Shown: in pieces, positions 32,850 to 43,537 of the stretch
How the letters are laid out: every line of letters starts with the position of its first letter
Numbering within the stretch: the stretch's first letter is position 1
From: Aspidapion aeneum
Lineage: Eukaryota > Arthropoda > Insecta > Coleoptera > Brentidae
Direction of reading: 5' to 3'
DNA: 64,000 nt
NCBI GenBank assembly: GCA_963576565.1
Contig: OY755039.1
Coordinates: 76,110,789 to 76,174,788 of the forward strand
Notes under the pieces: generated by a model
The model's database searches: none
Told to the model about the DNA's origin: nothing
What the model saw: only the letters and a program-made list of their open reading frames with translations
Program-made: the position numbers and the translations under genes

Positions 32850-33690
32850 CTTTACAATTTTTCTTTAAAGGTTATAGCTCTAGACTTACATGTATAGAAG
32901 ATAGAGTGCACCAAAATTGACAAAAATCACTTTTTTGCATTTTACGCAAAAACGGTATTAAGTCGTAGAGAAGAATTTTATTTAAGAGAAATATTACCCA
33001 TACGAGTCTTTACAATCAATCTGCATAGCTATAGGTCTACAACGACATGTTTAGAAGGTAGATGGCGGCTAAGTTGTCAAAAATTGTGTTTTTTTTATTT
33101 TACGCAAAAACGGTAAGTCGTAGAAAGAAACTTTATAAACATAAAATGTTAAAAGACACAATTTTCTACATTCTTTCCTTTTGGGCCACAGGTTTACAAC
33201 TACGTGTAGAACTTATAGGGCGCCAAATTTGCAAAAATTATTTTTTTATTTTATGCAAAAACGGTAGGTCCTAGAGAAAATCATTATAGACAAGAAATCT
33301 CCAGGACGCCATTCTCTACAATTCACCTATGTGAGTCACAGCTCTATGATTTATGGTTTTTGCGTAAAACGCAAAAAAGTATATAATGGGCATTTTCGGC
33401 ACCCTCTGTCTTCAACACATGTGGTTGTAGAGCTGTAAATTGTCATTGTCGCATTGTAGAGAATTGTGTCTTGATCATTTTATGTCAATAAAGTTTTTTT
33501 TATGACTTACCGTTTTTGTGTAAATTGCAAAAAACATAATTTTTGGAAATTTTCTTCTAAACGTGTGGTTGTAGACCTATAGACTATGAAGACCGATTGT
33601 AGGGAATCCTATGGGTAATATTTCTCATACATTAAATTTTGCCCTACGACTTACGTTCTCGCGTAAAATACAAAAAACTAATTTTTGTTC
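32850..33690. repeat. Palindromic array: tandem units facing each other
   Basis: Three to four units with the phrase TTTTACGCAAAAACGGTA followed by AGTCGTAGAG run to about 33330. Then the same phrases run inverted (TGCGTAAAACGCAAAAAAG, GACTTACCGTTTTTG, CTACGACTTACG). Units also share a phrase like TACAACNACNTGTNTAGAA. The whole is a large foldback made of tandem repeats. Confidence 0.65.
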
Positions 33691-33858
33691 GCTATTTTTC
33701 AGAAAAAAAATTAATAGCGGCAACCATGTAGACCAAACGTCACCCTTGCATCATTTATTGTTGCCTTTGAGAGGTTATCCGAATAAACGTGCGTCTTCGT
33801 TGTTTCTTTGCGATATTTAGAACAAAATAAAGATTTTTTTTATTAAATAACTTTAAAA

Positions 33859-34420
33859 GTGCCTAAGAAGTGCATTCTGTGTGACAAAAGTGACGAGAAG
33901 TGGCTGGATTTATCATTTCACCCGTAAGTTTAAATATCTTCCAGAAACCGTCATATTGTTTACGATTTGGTAAGACAGTGGTGTGGTCTATAACTTTTTT
34001 TACAAAATATTAGTGATTTATTTTACAAAGAAGTTTTAAGAAACATTATTTATTGTTACAAATTCCCTTATTTTCCCAACTCTAGTGTTTGGGTTTTTTT
34101 GAAAAAGTTTCTTAATTTATTCTGGCAATAATATATAACTCTTAAAAATATATTTCTTATGTAAACAACCATTTTCACCAAGTAATGTTATGTTATGTCA
34201 TGCTACTGTACAGTTATTAAACATTTTAAAAATAAAACAAACAAGAGAGAGCTTTGGAGGGACATATTGACCTTAATAAGGAAAAAATTCTGTCAAAATG
34301 GGCATGTCTTTGTTCTGACCACTTTGATCCTCACTATGATCGTTTAGCACCTACTGGTAGGCACTATCTTGTACCAAATGCCTTGCTCAAGAGTGAAAAC
34401 TTTGAGTTTTTGTCTTCTAG
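33859..34420 (+). pseudogene. THAP zinc-finger gene remnant, exons 1 and 2
   Basis: Exon 1 (33859-33923) reads V-P-K-K-C-I-L-C-D-K-S-D-E-K-W-L-D-L-S-F-H and stops at a GTAAGT donor. The usual start Met is GTG here. Exon 2, from about 34248 to 34420, ends at a GTAAGA donor. It reads ELWRDILTLIRK, then after an apparent one-base slip in an A/T run near 34280 SKWACLCSDHFDPHYDRLAP, TGRHYLVPNALL. Together these give the C2CH zinc ligands (C-x2-C and C-S-D-H-F), the conserved Trp, and the PNA motif of THAP DNA-binding domains. Lost start codon and frameshift say pseudogene. It may be host or P-element-related. Confidence 0.75.
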
Positions 34421-34783
34421 GTAAGAAAGCTCAGGTGTTAATGACTAGTTCAAATTAAGAAAACTACTTACTACTAGTGGTTAGTAGTTAAATATTCAAC
34501 TATCTCTTTTTATTATAAAGTATACATAATAGGTATATTATCACTGGTTGTTTTTGATGTTTGATCATTATGTAATGATGTAAAAAAGTAGTTAGAATTA
34601 ACAAATATAACTACAAGAAGAAAAAAGGTAGTACCTACTTTTACACAGAAAAAAAAAGAGTTTTAACTTCCTTTTCACTTACTTACTGCATAGTCCCTGG
34701 TGATTAATTAAAAGAGAGCCTTGAGTCAAATGGATTAAAATATTGTTCTTAATTCTTATATTTGCCAAATTTAATAATGTTTG

Positions 34784-35490
34784 TATATACAGGGTATCCC
34801 ATAACTTAGGGGCCATAGGCCAACAAGTGATAGAGGAGGTCATGTCTGATAAAAAACTTCCTATAATGCATGTGTCAAAACATTCTTGTCGAGATACAGA
34901 GCATCAAAGTTGGGAATTTTTTTGATAATAACTTTTTAAAAAAACGCAGTAAAAATATGAAATTGGGTAGTCATGTATTAGAACAAAAGCAATAAATTGA
35001 AATTAATTAAAAAAAATTAATTTGAAAAAAGTTTTTAGAAAATACTATTTTTTTGGTATAAACTTTTATGAATGCCATATTAAATGCAATGTTTTTTAAA
35101 TATTTTTTGTCAATAAAAACCAGTCTCTAGCGAGACATAATAATGAAATATTATTGATATTTTTTAAAAGAGAAAGCAAAAATTAATTTAAAAAAAAAAT
35201 TATTATTTTTTGTACATTTTCGAGGTTATTTTGATAGCCTGTCCCTCCTCCACTTGTAATATTATCAAAAAAAGCAGTATCACATTTTTAATTACAATTA
35301 GCTGAGCTGTGACAGATTTTTTTTTGTATAACCCGTTTTCACCCACTCCTCTTTAAAAATCCTATATCTTAAAAACAGATGTCCGAACTGAACCGAACCG
35401 AACCCCATGTTATATAAACTTTTTTCTTGGAAATAACCTCCTCTATCACCTGCTGCACTATGGCCCCTAAGTTATGGGACACCCTATATA
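34784..35490. mobile_element. TA-flanked MITE in the putative THAP intron
   Basis: Arms of about 58 bases begin TACAGGGTATCCCATAACTT and, from the right, TATAGGGTGTCCCATAACTT, both followed by AGGGGCCATA and GATAGAGGAGGT. TA-rich flanks suit a Tc1/mariner-type target. No transposase. Confidence 0.7.
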
Positions 35491-35880
35491 ATAATCACTT
35501 AATTATAAATAATATTTTTTTATTTTTATTTTATTTGGTAAATAAAATTTAAATAGATTTTTTTATGGAAATCAAAAGTATTTTGTTGATAAAACTGAAT
35601 AAGTCATATTTTTTAACATTTGCAAATGTAAAAAAACACAGACTCATACCAAATATTTTCTAAAAAAACTAATTGCTAGAGTTTAATAAACTAATGAATG
35701 GATTTTGGTAAAATGCTCTGAATTTCGGGATTTGTGGATAATTTGCGTTATTTAGTTTTTTTTTCTAAAATTAATTTTAATATCTACAAAAAATCTTTAC
35801 AGGTACATTTGACTTTTTTTAGTAAATGCAATTAATCATCTTGATTATTTAAAATTTTTGTCTTATAAATTATTTTTTTA

Positions 35881-36000
35881 GTTCCACTTCATTATCGTCA
35901 GCCGTTGACACTCCCAAATCTGCAATATCCGGCCTGATATCCAATTTGATGATTTGATTGAATTCCCTAACAGCTTAAAAGATGATACAATGTAAACTTG
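35881..36000 (+). pseudogene. Possible third exon of the THAP remnant
   Basis: After TTTTTTTAG, the phase left by exon 2 gives S-S-S-T-S-L-S-S-A-V-D-T-P-K-S-A-I-S-G. A one-base shift then opens PDIQFDDLIEFPNSLKDDTM, a stop follows, and CTTG/GTAAGT looks like a donor at 36001. Composition is protein-like. A further candidate, KYGPIKQKVLKLTTLINIKE ending GFLCADGCE before GTAAGT, lies at about 36437-36530. Confidence 0.4.
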
Positions 36001-36539
36001 GTAAGTTTAACATAAGCATACAGCAGGAGGTGTAAAAGTTATGGTATATGTCATAAAAGTGATTAATTTGGGCAAAAGTTTTGAAATATGGTATTTTTAA
36101 AATTTCTTATTTATAGACTATTCTTTCTACAATTCTCGGGACATTTTTGGGAGATGCATAACTTTTATGTCTATTTTAAATAAAACTTGCTATTTTTGCC
36201 TAAAATTACATAAAAAAAACGTTGCTTTTTTTAATATGACAAACGCAGACTACATGATTTTGTGCGGAAAATACCGAAAACACTGGAACTGAATTGATTG
36301 AAGTTTTCAAATGCATTACTTGTGCTTTGATAGTTGGTACAGGATCACTTTTATATACAATTTTAGGGGGTGTCTCTACTTTTGGTCAGTACTGTTGTGT
36401 ACCTATTATGAAAAAGGTAAAATAAAAGCAAGGAGAAAAATATGGACCAATAAAACAAAAAGTCTTAAAGCTCACTACACTAATAAATATAAAGGAAAGG
36501 CCAGGTTTCTTATGTGCTGATGGATGTGAAGTAAGTTAA

Positions 36540-37647
36540 TCTAGATCCTAGGTAGTTGCATATTGATTATTTTTATGTATTAATAAGTTAAGTCTTTATT
36601 AAACTTTATGTACCTATTATTTTTAAATACTAAAAACAATGAAAAGTTAATTGCTTTAAAAAGTTATATTAAAATAATTTTAATAAAAAAACATAAACCA
36701 ATGAGTGCTTTTTATTTCGAGGCAAGAGTTTTGCTGATAAAAAATCTATATTATAAGTATAGGCTGTCCCATTTTTATCATTTGGGTGGTTTCAGGAACT
36801 TCTAGAGAAGATTGAAGAAAAAACGACTACACCTTAGTGTGCTTTAATTTGAAGAGAATAATGATGGTAAACATCGCATATCAATATTATAAACATAAAA
36901 ACCGAAAACACCCAAAAGTGTCGAAAATGCACCATGTACACTAGGGGATCAAATAGACTTTTTAAATCCTGATGCAAAAATTTTGATAAATATCTCAAGG
37001 TCTGAGTATATAATTCGGAGTTTTTGACTTTTTTTAACAGAACAAATCTACTTACTGTAAAAAATTTACTAAGAGCAATGTAGTACCAAGGTGAAAGAGT
37101 AAAAAGCTAAAAAAACACCTTTGACAATTTGAAATAAAAAGAAACCCTTTTACCTGTTTTAAATTTTAGGGATTCAAGTAACACTTTTCTACATCCAGAA
37201 AAAATAATATAGATTTCTTATCTTTAGGGAAAAATAATAAAAATCAAAACTACGGATATTACCAGCTGTAAATAAGTTATTGATTTCTAATATTATAAAT
37301 CGATAAAAGAATTAATTCTGTAAAAAGAGTCATTTAAATAGAATGGCTGTCAAAGCTGTACCGGTAATATTTTACACTAATTTAAATTTTATAATTTTGG
37401 AAGCAAAAATTTTATAGGAAAATGTCTACAATTATATTTATTTTATTTTCAACAAAATCTGCACGCCCATGGTTTTTCATCGATTTCCCTTTTATACCTA
37501 TTACAGTGTTGCCTGCGAGGATTCGGCGAAATTTTCTGAGATTTCATGCATGATGAATAAATTTGCCTATTAAATAATGGGGATGCGTCTTCTAGGGTTC
37601 CTTGAATTTCTTTGGGTTATAGCTATACGACTTTTTGAACAAATAAT
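36540..37647. other. No gene recognised
   Basis: AT-rich spacer. Nothing with recognisable ends or coding pattern. Confidence 0.45.
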
Positions 37648-38466
37648 CAAGCGCGGATCTGGGTTAAAATCTAGGGGGGGGGGTAATAGTCGACGAAATT
37701 TTTTTATGTAATATAGTTTTAGCTCACACATATACTATACTATAGTAGTGTGAGCTATGGTGATCCTAATTTTTTCGAGAAAAAAAAAAGTTGCTCCGAT
37801 TTCAAAAATTTTTATATATCTTTGCGTTTCGGATGATTTTGAAACTTTTTTGTTGTGGTGTCTGTCTGTCTGTATGTCTGTCTGTCTGTCTGTCTGTATG
37901 TCTGTCTGTAACGACCAACGCGCATAACTCAAAAACTGCTTGCCCGATTTCAATGAAATTTGGTACCTAGGCTGGGTCTTGGGTCGAGATGGTCCCATTT
38001 AAGAATTAACAAAATCCAATAAACACAAGCCAAATAAAAGGGTGGGGGTAGATTTCAAAAATTAGAGTTTACGTAAAAATATGGCGTGTGTGATATCAAA
38101 CGAAAGGTAATTGAGTCCGGAGTTAAACAAAATACATTTTAATTTTTGTTTTTTAAGGGTGGGGGTGTATTTCAAAAATTTGAGTTTAAGTCAAAACATG
38201 GCTTGTGTCGTATCAAACGAAAGGTAATTTAGTCTGGAGTTGAATAAAATATATTTCAGTTTTTAGTTATATTAGCTCACACGTACACTATAACTGAAGT
38301 ACCTAGTGTGAGCTTATGGGCCCATATATTGGCAGAGTATTTTTTCTAGGGGGGGGGGGGGGGGGTGATTCTCCTGTTTTCCCTTATTTTATTAGGAAAA
38401 AGTGCATATTTTCTTTTCTAGGGGGGGAGTACTTACCCCGTTTCCCCTCCCTCAAATCCGCGCTTG
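37648..38466. mobile_element. hAT-like MITE with nested family 2 repeat
   Basis: CAAATAAT is duplicated at 37640-37647 and 38467-38474. Ends are CAAGCGCGGATC and, reverse complemented, CAAGCGCGGATT. Long G tracts lie inside each end (37674-37682 and 38350-38366). Without the family 2 copy inside it would be about 195 bases. Confidence 0.8.
37719..38343 (+). repeat. Family 2 composite repeat, copy d (complete)
   Basis: Very close to copy a: hairpin, TCTG microsatellite (37858-37909), the ACGACCAACGCGCATAACTC block, two monomers, end hairpin, GGCAGAGTATTTT terminus. It sits inside a hAT-like MITE, so its limits are well defined. Confidence 0.85.
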
Positions 38467-38474
38467 CAAATAAT

Positions 38475-39069
38475 AGATATTAATTGATGGTTTACGATAC
38501 CCAATACAACTAAATCTAATAAATGAGTTTTAAAGTAGGTTTATTATTATGCAATTTCATACTTACCGAAATACAAAAAAGAACTTTTATAAAAGTCTAG
38601 AACAACATTGACAAATAAAACAAAAAGTGTCCAATAAACAAAATTGTCAAACGACGGGATACTTTACTGGGTGGTAAACGGGCAAATAATTTATAATAAT
38701 AATAAGGAAAACCTGTAAAAATTATTGAAACCTATTGCCTTCTTGGCAATGCTTACCGAACTAAAAGTTCACAGGCCGAGAAAAATAAAAATGCCTCTAA
38801 AATACAAGCAATGCCTTTAAACAGCAAATAGATATATTTTATTACAATATTTATTGCAAAAGAGTAATTATTAACGGATTGGAAACACAAATTCGGACGA
38901 AAACAACTAAAGACTACATAATATTAATTAAAACAAAAAATAAAACATTAACAATTACTTAACGTTAATATTAATGAAAAAAACAAGTAAAAGTTATCTA
39001 GTGGGGGCCCCATTTTTTTCAATAACACTCTGGAATCGTCCAGGCCAGTGACGACGAGTGTGATAGTAC
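38475..39069. other. No gene recognised; possible transposase C-terminus
   Basis: Mostly AT-rich. On the minus strand at about 39000-39067 a short open end reads YHTRRHWPGRFQSVIEKNGA, then PTR and a stop, which resembles the last residues of some DDE transposases. Too short to assign. Confidence 0.35.
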
Positions 39070-39540
39070 TACGGAGCCATGGCACTATCGCATTTTCCTG
39101 CAAAAACAGGTTTTTTTTTTATTTTTACAACAACTTTATAGGTCTTTATTTTACTTTATGTATTTCTTTTTAATTTAAATATTAATATGAAATTTGATCA
39201 CCGTGTGCAATGCAGTGGATCACACTCCGACTTGATGCGACGGCGACGCGATTATGAGCCGCTGAAACACAAAGCAGCGTTGAAAACGCTGCCACTTTTC
39301 TCTTGGATCCTTCGAATAGAGATAGATTTGCAGCCTATGTGAACGTCAGTGATAGGGCCAATGCTGGTCATTTTAGCGTTGTTCAAATAGGACCAATGAA
39401 AGAAATTTTGTGCCTGGCACAGGACATCGGTTAGTCGTATTACTCGCATTGTTTTTTGGAGCATGGATGTTTGAATTTACATTTTACAATAAATTTTAAT
39501 TAATTCAGCAAAATTTTTTGATACATTTTGACTCAAGGTT
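39070..39540 (+). repeat. Dispersed repeat, copy 1 (paired with 59545-60340)
   Basis: Shares CCATGGCACT, then ATATGAAATTTG, GCAGTGGATCACACTCCGAC, TTTTCTCTTGG, AATAGAGATAGATTT and AGCATGGATGTTT with the second copy. No coding pattern or pol III box recognised. Confidence 0.65.
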
Positions 39541-39566
39541 TTGACACTGCCATTTACCATCATACA

Positions 39567-40555
39567 TACATAAAAGCGATAAAAGAACTATACAAAGGGT
39601 CAAAATCTAAAATTAAAATTGGAAATCGACTATGAAAAGAATTCCTGGTAACGAAACGCTTAAGACAGGGATGTTGTATGTCTCCAACTCTTTTTAAAAT
39701 ATATATCGCAGTAGCTCTAAAAAACTGGAAACGTAAAGTGCACGGCATGGGAATACAACTTAACGACCGATTTACCATATACACTCTACAGTTTGCTGAC
39801 GACCAAGTAGTTGTTAGCTAATGATAAAGAAGACATGGAGTATATGATGAGAAAGTTAATGGAAGAATACCAAAAATGGGGATTAACAGTGAACGTGGAC
39901 AAGACACAGTACTTATGTATTGGAAACGAATCCAGTGAGTTAGAACTAGACAATGGACAAGTAATATCTCCATGCAATGAGTATGGATACTTGGGTGTCA
40001 CATTTGATAAGACAGGAACAGACTGTAAAGAACTGGAAAAAAGAATAGTAAAAGCAAAAAATGTTATTGGATATCTTGGATCTTGGAACAGAATTTTATG
40101 GAGCAGAGAGATAAAAAATAATGTAAAATTTAATATATATGAAACAATGGTGAAAAGCACGCTGTTGTATGGAATAGAGACTTGTCGCGTAACAGAAAAA
40201 TACATAACATAATTGGAAAGTGTTAAAATGCAATGCAATAAGAACAGATCACATAAAAAATGAGATCATAAAAGAAAGAATAGGAATCGAGGGAAGCATA
40301 ACGGATGACATCACTTAAAGACAACTGATATGGTACAGCCATGTACAACGGATGAACGACGAAAGATAACCAAAGCAGCTCCTAGAATGGCAACCAATAG
40401 GGCGCAGAAAAAGAGGGCGTCCTAAACTAGAATGGCAACACTCAATCCAAAGATCAATGAGTCAAAAAAATCTGACAGAAGATGATTGTCAGGCTCGAAG
40501 GAGGTGGAGAATAGGCGTCGGACAACGTAGAAAAACGTTCTAAACCGACTAAAAA
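39567..40555 (+). pseudogene. RTE-like non-LTR reverse transcriptase fragment
   Basis: Broken frames in order: LRQGCCMSPTLFKIYI (RT block with the usual G-C-x-x-S-P), LQFADDQVVV (catalytic FADD intact), then in the next frame 39811-40212 KWGLTVNVDKTQYLCIG, YLGVTFDKTGTDCKELEKRI and STLLYGIETCR. After more stops come RRQLIWYGHVQRMND-like and GRRKRGRPKLEWQ-like sequences and RRRWRIGV. This C-terminal region is typical of RTE-like and related insect elements. The 5' RT fingers and the endonuclease are missing. The clade is uncertain. Confidence 0.75.
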
Positions 40556-41936
40556 ACAAAAATATATATATTCATCGATGTAGGTACCTGGACTCAGCCA
40601 TCAAGAAATATTAAGTCAATCATTGATTATGCTTTAGGTGGACGGTGGACAACACTGGGAATTAAAGTGGTATGATGTGCGACCACTTCGACTGCAAATG
40701 ACTCTTAGGCACAGTGCTTAATTGAACATAAAGAAGTTTGGCTGTAATAGCAAAGTTTAAAAAAAAAATTTCCAAACTTGTGAGAACATTTTATTTTGAA
40801 ATTGGTATTGGATACCTTGGCTTTACTACGACTACTTTGTCGGTTTAGAACGTTTTTCTACGTTGTCCGAAGCGACGCCTATTCTCCACCTCCTTCGATC
40901 CTGACAATCATCCTCTGTCAGATTTTTTTGACTCATTGATCTTTGGATTGACTGTTGCCATTCTAGTTTAGGAGACCCTCTTTTTCTGCGCCCTATTGGT
41001 TGCCATTCTAGGACCTGCTTTGGTAATCTTTCGTCGTTCATCCGTTGTACATGGCCGTACCATATCAGTTGCCTTCTAGTGGTGTCATCCGTTATGCTAC
41101 CCTCGATTCCCATTCTTTCTTTTATGATCTCATTTCTTATGTGATCTATTCTAGATATTCTCATTGATCTTCCATTTTTGTTTTGTATTTTTCTGTTACG
41201 CGACAAGCCTTTATTCCATACAATAGCGTGCTTTTGACCATTTTTGCATATATGTTAAATATAAAATACTGTTAAGACATCCAATAACTTTTCTTGCTTT
41301 TACTATTCTTTTTTCCAGTTCTTTACAGTCTGTACCTGTCTTATCAAATGTGACACCCAAGTATACATACTCATTGCATGGAGATATTGTTTGTCCATTT
41401 TCTAGTACTAACTCACTGGATTCGTTTCCAATACATAAGTACTGTGTCTTGTCCACGTTCACTGTTAATCCCCACTTTTGGTAGGGTAAAGTACGGAGAG
41501 ATGCCGCAGGCGGAGAGATCCCGCAGGTGACGCGTCGGGGAAACCATGTGCACTTGCCAACAGTCATCGCCGGAATCAAGGAGCTAGTTCGTCAGTAATG
41601 TTTTGTTCGCGGTCGGTACCTTTTGTAATGCACGTGTAAATACATTAATTGTGCAATAAAATTGGTAAGGTATGATTTTTTTACCCAAAATTAGTTTACA
41701 TGTTTTTAATTTTAATACAAAAGTATTTTTTAATTAATTAAGTAAAATAATATTATATTTTTAGGATTATTTAAAGTATTTTAAAGATCGTTTTTCGTAT
41801 TTTTTGTTACAAATCCACACTGCTCATGCGTGAGCTGGAGAGGCATCTCTCCGTACCAAAAAGGACAGATGCCTACCTTTTTCGTACGTAGAGATGCCAT
41901 TCTTTTTTTACTTTTAATAAATTTTTTAGAATAAAC

Positions 41937-42089
41937 ATGCCAAGAAAATACATCCGAAAACCATCGAATAAACCCAGAGGTTCCTACACAGAAGAGGAAT
42001 TAACTATTGCAATAGAAAAAGTTCAGTCTGGACAAATTTCTAAACGTGAGGCCGAAAAAAGATATGGCCAAAAAAAGTACCGCATTTGA
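41937..42089 (+). CDS. N-terminal psq/CENP-B-type HTH of pogo-like transposase
   Basis: A 50-codon open frame starts MPRKYIRKPSNKPRGSYTEE and continues ELTIAIEKVQSGQISKREAE, KRYG. This is the basic arm and first helices of the pipsqueak-type helix-turn-helix by which pogo-like transposases bind their ends. The frame ends after KKYRI at TGA 42087-42089, just where an internal deletion joins it to the C-terminal region. Too short to be a transposase. It could at most be a DNA-binding peptide. Confidence 0.6.
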   Translation: MPRKYIRKPSNKPRGSYTEEELTIAIEKVQSGQISKREAEKRYGQKKYRI

Positions 42090-42330
42090 GAGCGATGAAG
42101 ACATTCCGCTAATCGAATTAAAGAAAAAACATAATTCGAAACTAACCAAATCAGAAAAAACTAAAAAAAATATTATTGTGTTGAATGCTTTGAAGAATTC
42201 GATAAAACTACAAAAACTGTGGATTCGATTTGTTGCATAAGATGTAACAACTGGTTGCACGAAACATGTACCATGCACCTTAGTATTTGTAATCCAAAAA
42301 AGAGAAACTGGCATCTCTCCCTTATGGATA
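42088..42330 (+). pseudogene. C-terminal acidic motif and PHD-type finger of pogo-like transposase
   Basis: In one frame ESDEDIPLIELKKKHNSKLT (from 42088). After a one-base shift come ECFEEFDKTTKTVDSICCIR, then CNNWLHETCTMH (about 42178-42280). The Cys/His spacing C-x2-C ... W-L-H-x2-C is that of the PHD-like finger ending insect pogo/Tigger-like transposases. The DDE domain between this and the N-terminal HTH is missing. Confidence 0.65.
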
Positions 42331-42857
42331 TTAGCATTGGGCATCTCTCCGTACGGCTATCGGCATCTCTCCATACCCAAGGGGAGAGTTGCCAAAAAAA
42401 AGACTTTTTTTTAATGATTTTTTTAAAGTAGTAAAATATTTTCGTATTATTTTTAAGCACAGTATTTTAATAAAAGCTAGTTTTAAGAATTTTCTTATGT
42501 ATTTGAAAATACAAATTTTTTTGTTAATTTCATTTTTATTTTTTTTTTAATGTGTGGCATCTCTCCGTACTTTACCCTATTCTTCTGTTAACTTTCTCAT
42601 CATATACTCCATGTCTTCTTTATCATTAGCCACAATTACCTTGGCTTTACTTTTATCTCAATTCTTTTTACGGAATACCATTTTCGCGTACTTGGTTTTC
42701 TCATACATGAAATGTTTTTGTTATGATGCATATTATCTTCACATAAGTCTATCTCACCTCATGCATTGCCCAAGTGCGCAAAAGTGCCAGAAACAAAAAC
42801 CGTGAACCAGCCCACCCGATGATGGGTTGGTTAGACTTATGGAAGATTAGATATTTC

Positions 42858-43012
42858 TAGTGGCGCACTCAGGAATATGTCTTGAGGGGGGGGCCGAGAC
42901 CCCATCATGTCGTATTTTATATTATTTTATCTTTTTATTCATAAAATATGTGGAAAATATCTAAAAAATCTTGGGCTTGGGGGGGGGCGGACCCCCCCCT
43001 GGGTGCGCCCTT
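42858..43012. mobile_element. 155-base hAT-like MITE
   Basis: GATATTTC at 42850-42857 and GATATTTT at 43013-43020 form a near-perfect 8-bp duplication. Ends: TAGTGGCGCACTCAGG and, reverse complemented, AAGGGCGCACCCAGG. The interior shares AATATGTGGAAAATAT with the element at 51921. G and C tracts lie inside both ends. Confidence 0.75.
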
Positions 43013-43537
43013 GATATTTTATTGTCTCTTTCTCGACTTAAAAATTTACTCATTGTATTATGAGATACTCGCTATATATTTTTATATTTCGTGTAGTTAT
43101 TATACTTTTCTTCCGCACTGTATCAAATCAAAAGTAGGTATATAAAAAGCACGTCCGTGCAACCCTATGTATTTTAAAATACTTTTCCTACCTTTTATTA
43201 CCTATATGTACAGCGTCTATTGTCCTTCTTGAATAAAAATATGCAACGACAAGGGTCGCTGTTACGTCCCCTACTTCTACCTACACATACAAAAGGGTGC
43301 TTTTCAAGTAAAAAGGAGGGGGGTGAAAAATTACCCCTGCATTATGTGCTTGAAGTGGACTCTCTAAAATTAAGGCATGTGGCGTCATCTATTCGCGAGT
43401 GGCTGGACTTTATAGAAAATCGTGTAGTAATATCGAAGGTAATTTATATACGAGGGTTGTCTGCAATATAATACTGGATAATATAGTGTAAGAGTCGGAA
43501 TTCTAATAACGTGATATCGTGGAAGAGTAAGCTTTTT
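43013..43537. other. No gene recognised
   Basis: Short AT-rich spacer between two mobile elements. Confidence 0.45.

Larger units (their letters stand above)
41484..42577 (+). mobile_element. Pogo-like element with perfect TIRs, TA target, deleted core
   Basis: The ends GGGTAAAGTACGGAGAGATGCC (22 bases) and its exact inverse are flanked by TA (41482-41483 and 42578-42579). The uninterrupted sequence GAATACCAAAAATGG is seen at about 39864-39880. The subterminal word GGCATCTCTCCGTA, or a close relative, recurs several times inside both ends. It encodes the two ends of a transposase but not the catalytic middle. Confidence 0.9.
40827..42636 (-). mobile_element. 5'-truncated RTE-like insertion with 14-bp target duplication
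   Basis: Minus-strand copy of the element at 39567-40555. The target duplication TACCTTGGCTTTAC lies at 40813-40826 and 42637-42650. The C-terminal frame is longest at 40832-41206 (IDHIRNEIIKERMGIEGSIT, RRQLIWYGHVQRM, GRRKRGSPKLEWQ). The segment 41211-41480 has YLGVTFDKTGTDCKELEKRI followed by a deletion. Truncation lies upstream of the MEYMMRKL segment at the 42.6-kb side. The body is split by a pogo-like element. Confidence 0.8.
40692..42727. repeat. Family 1 palindrome, copy E (half, split by insertion)
   Basis: From TGCAAATGACTCTTAGGCAC to CTTGGCTTTAC (40692-40826), continuing at 42637-42727 through ATTCTTTTTACGGAATACCA to TTTTTGTTATGAT. Only the right half of the palindrome exists, and no array adjoins it. 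It is interrupted by the RTE-like fragment, with TACCTTGGCTTTAC duplicated on both sides. Confidence 0.8.

Noticed and set aside
38995..39067. Short WPGRFQSVIEKNG tail resembling the end of a DDE transposase
   Set aside because: Fewer than 25 residues and no upstream domain. Mentioned only in the spacer entry.
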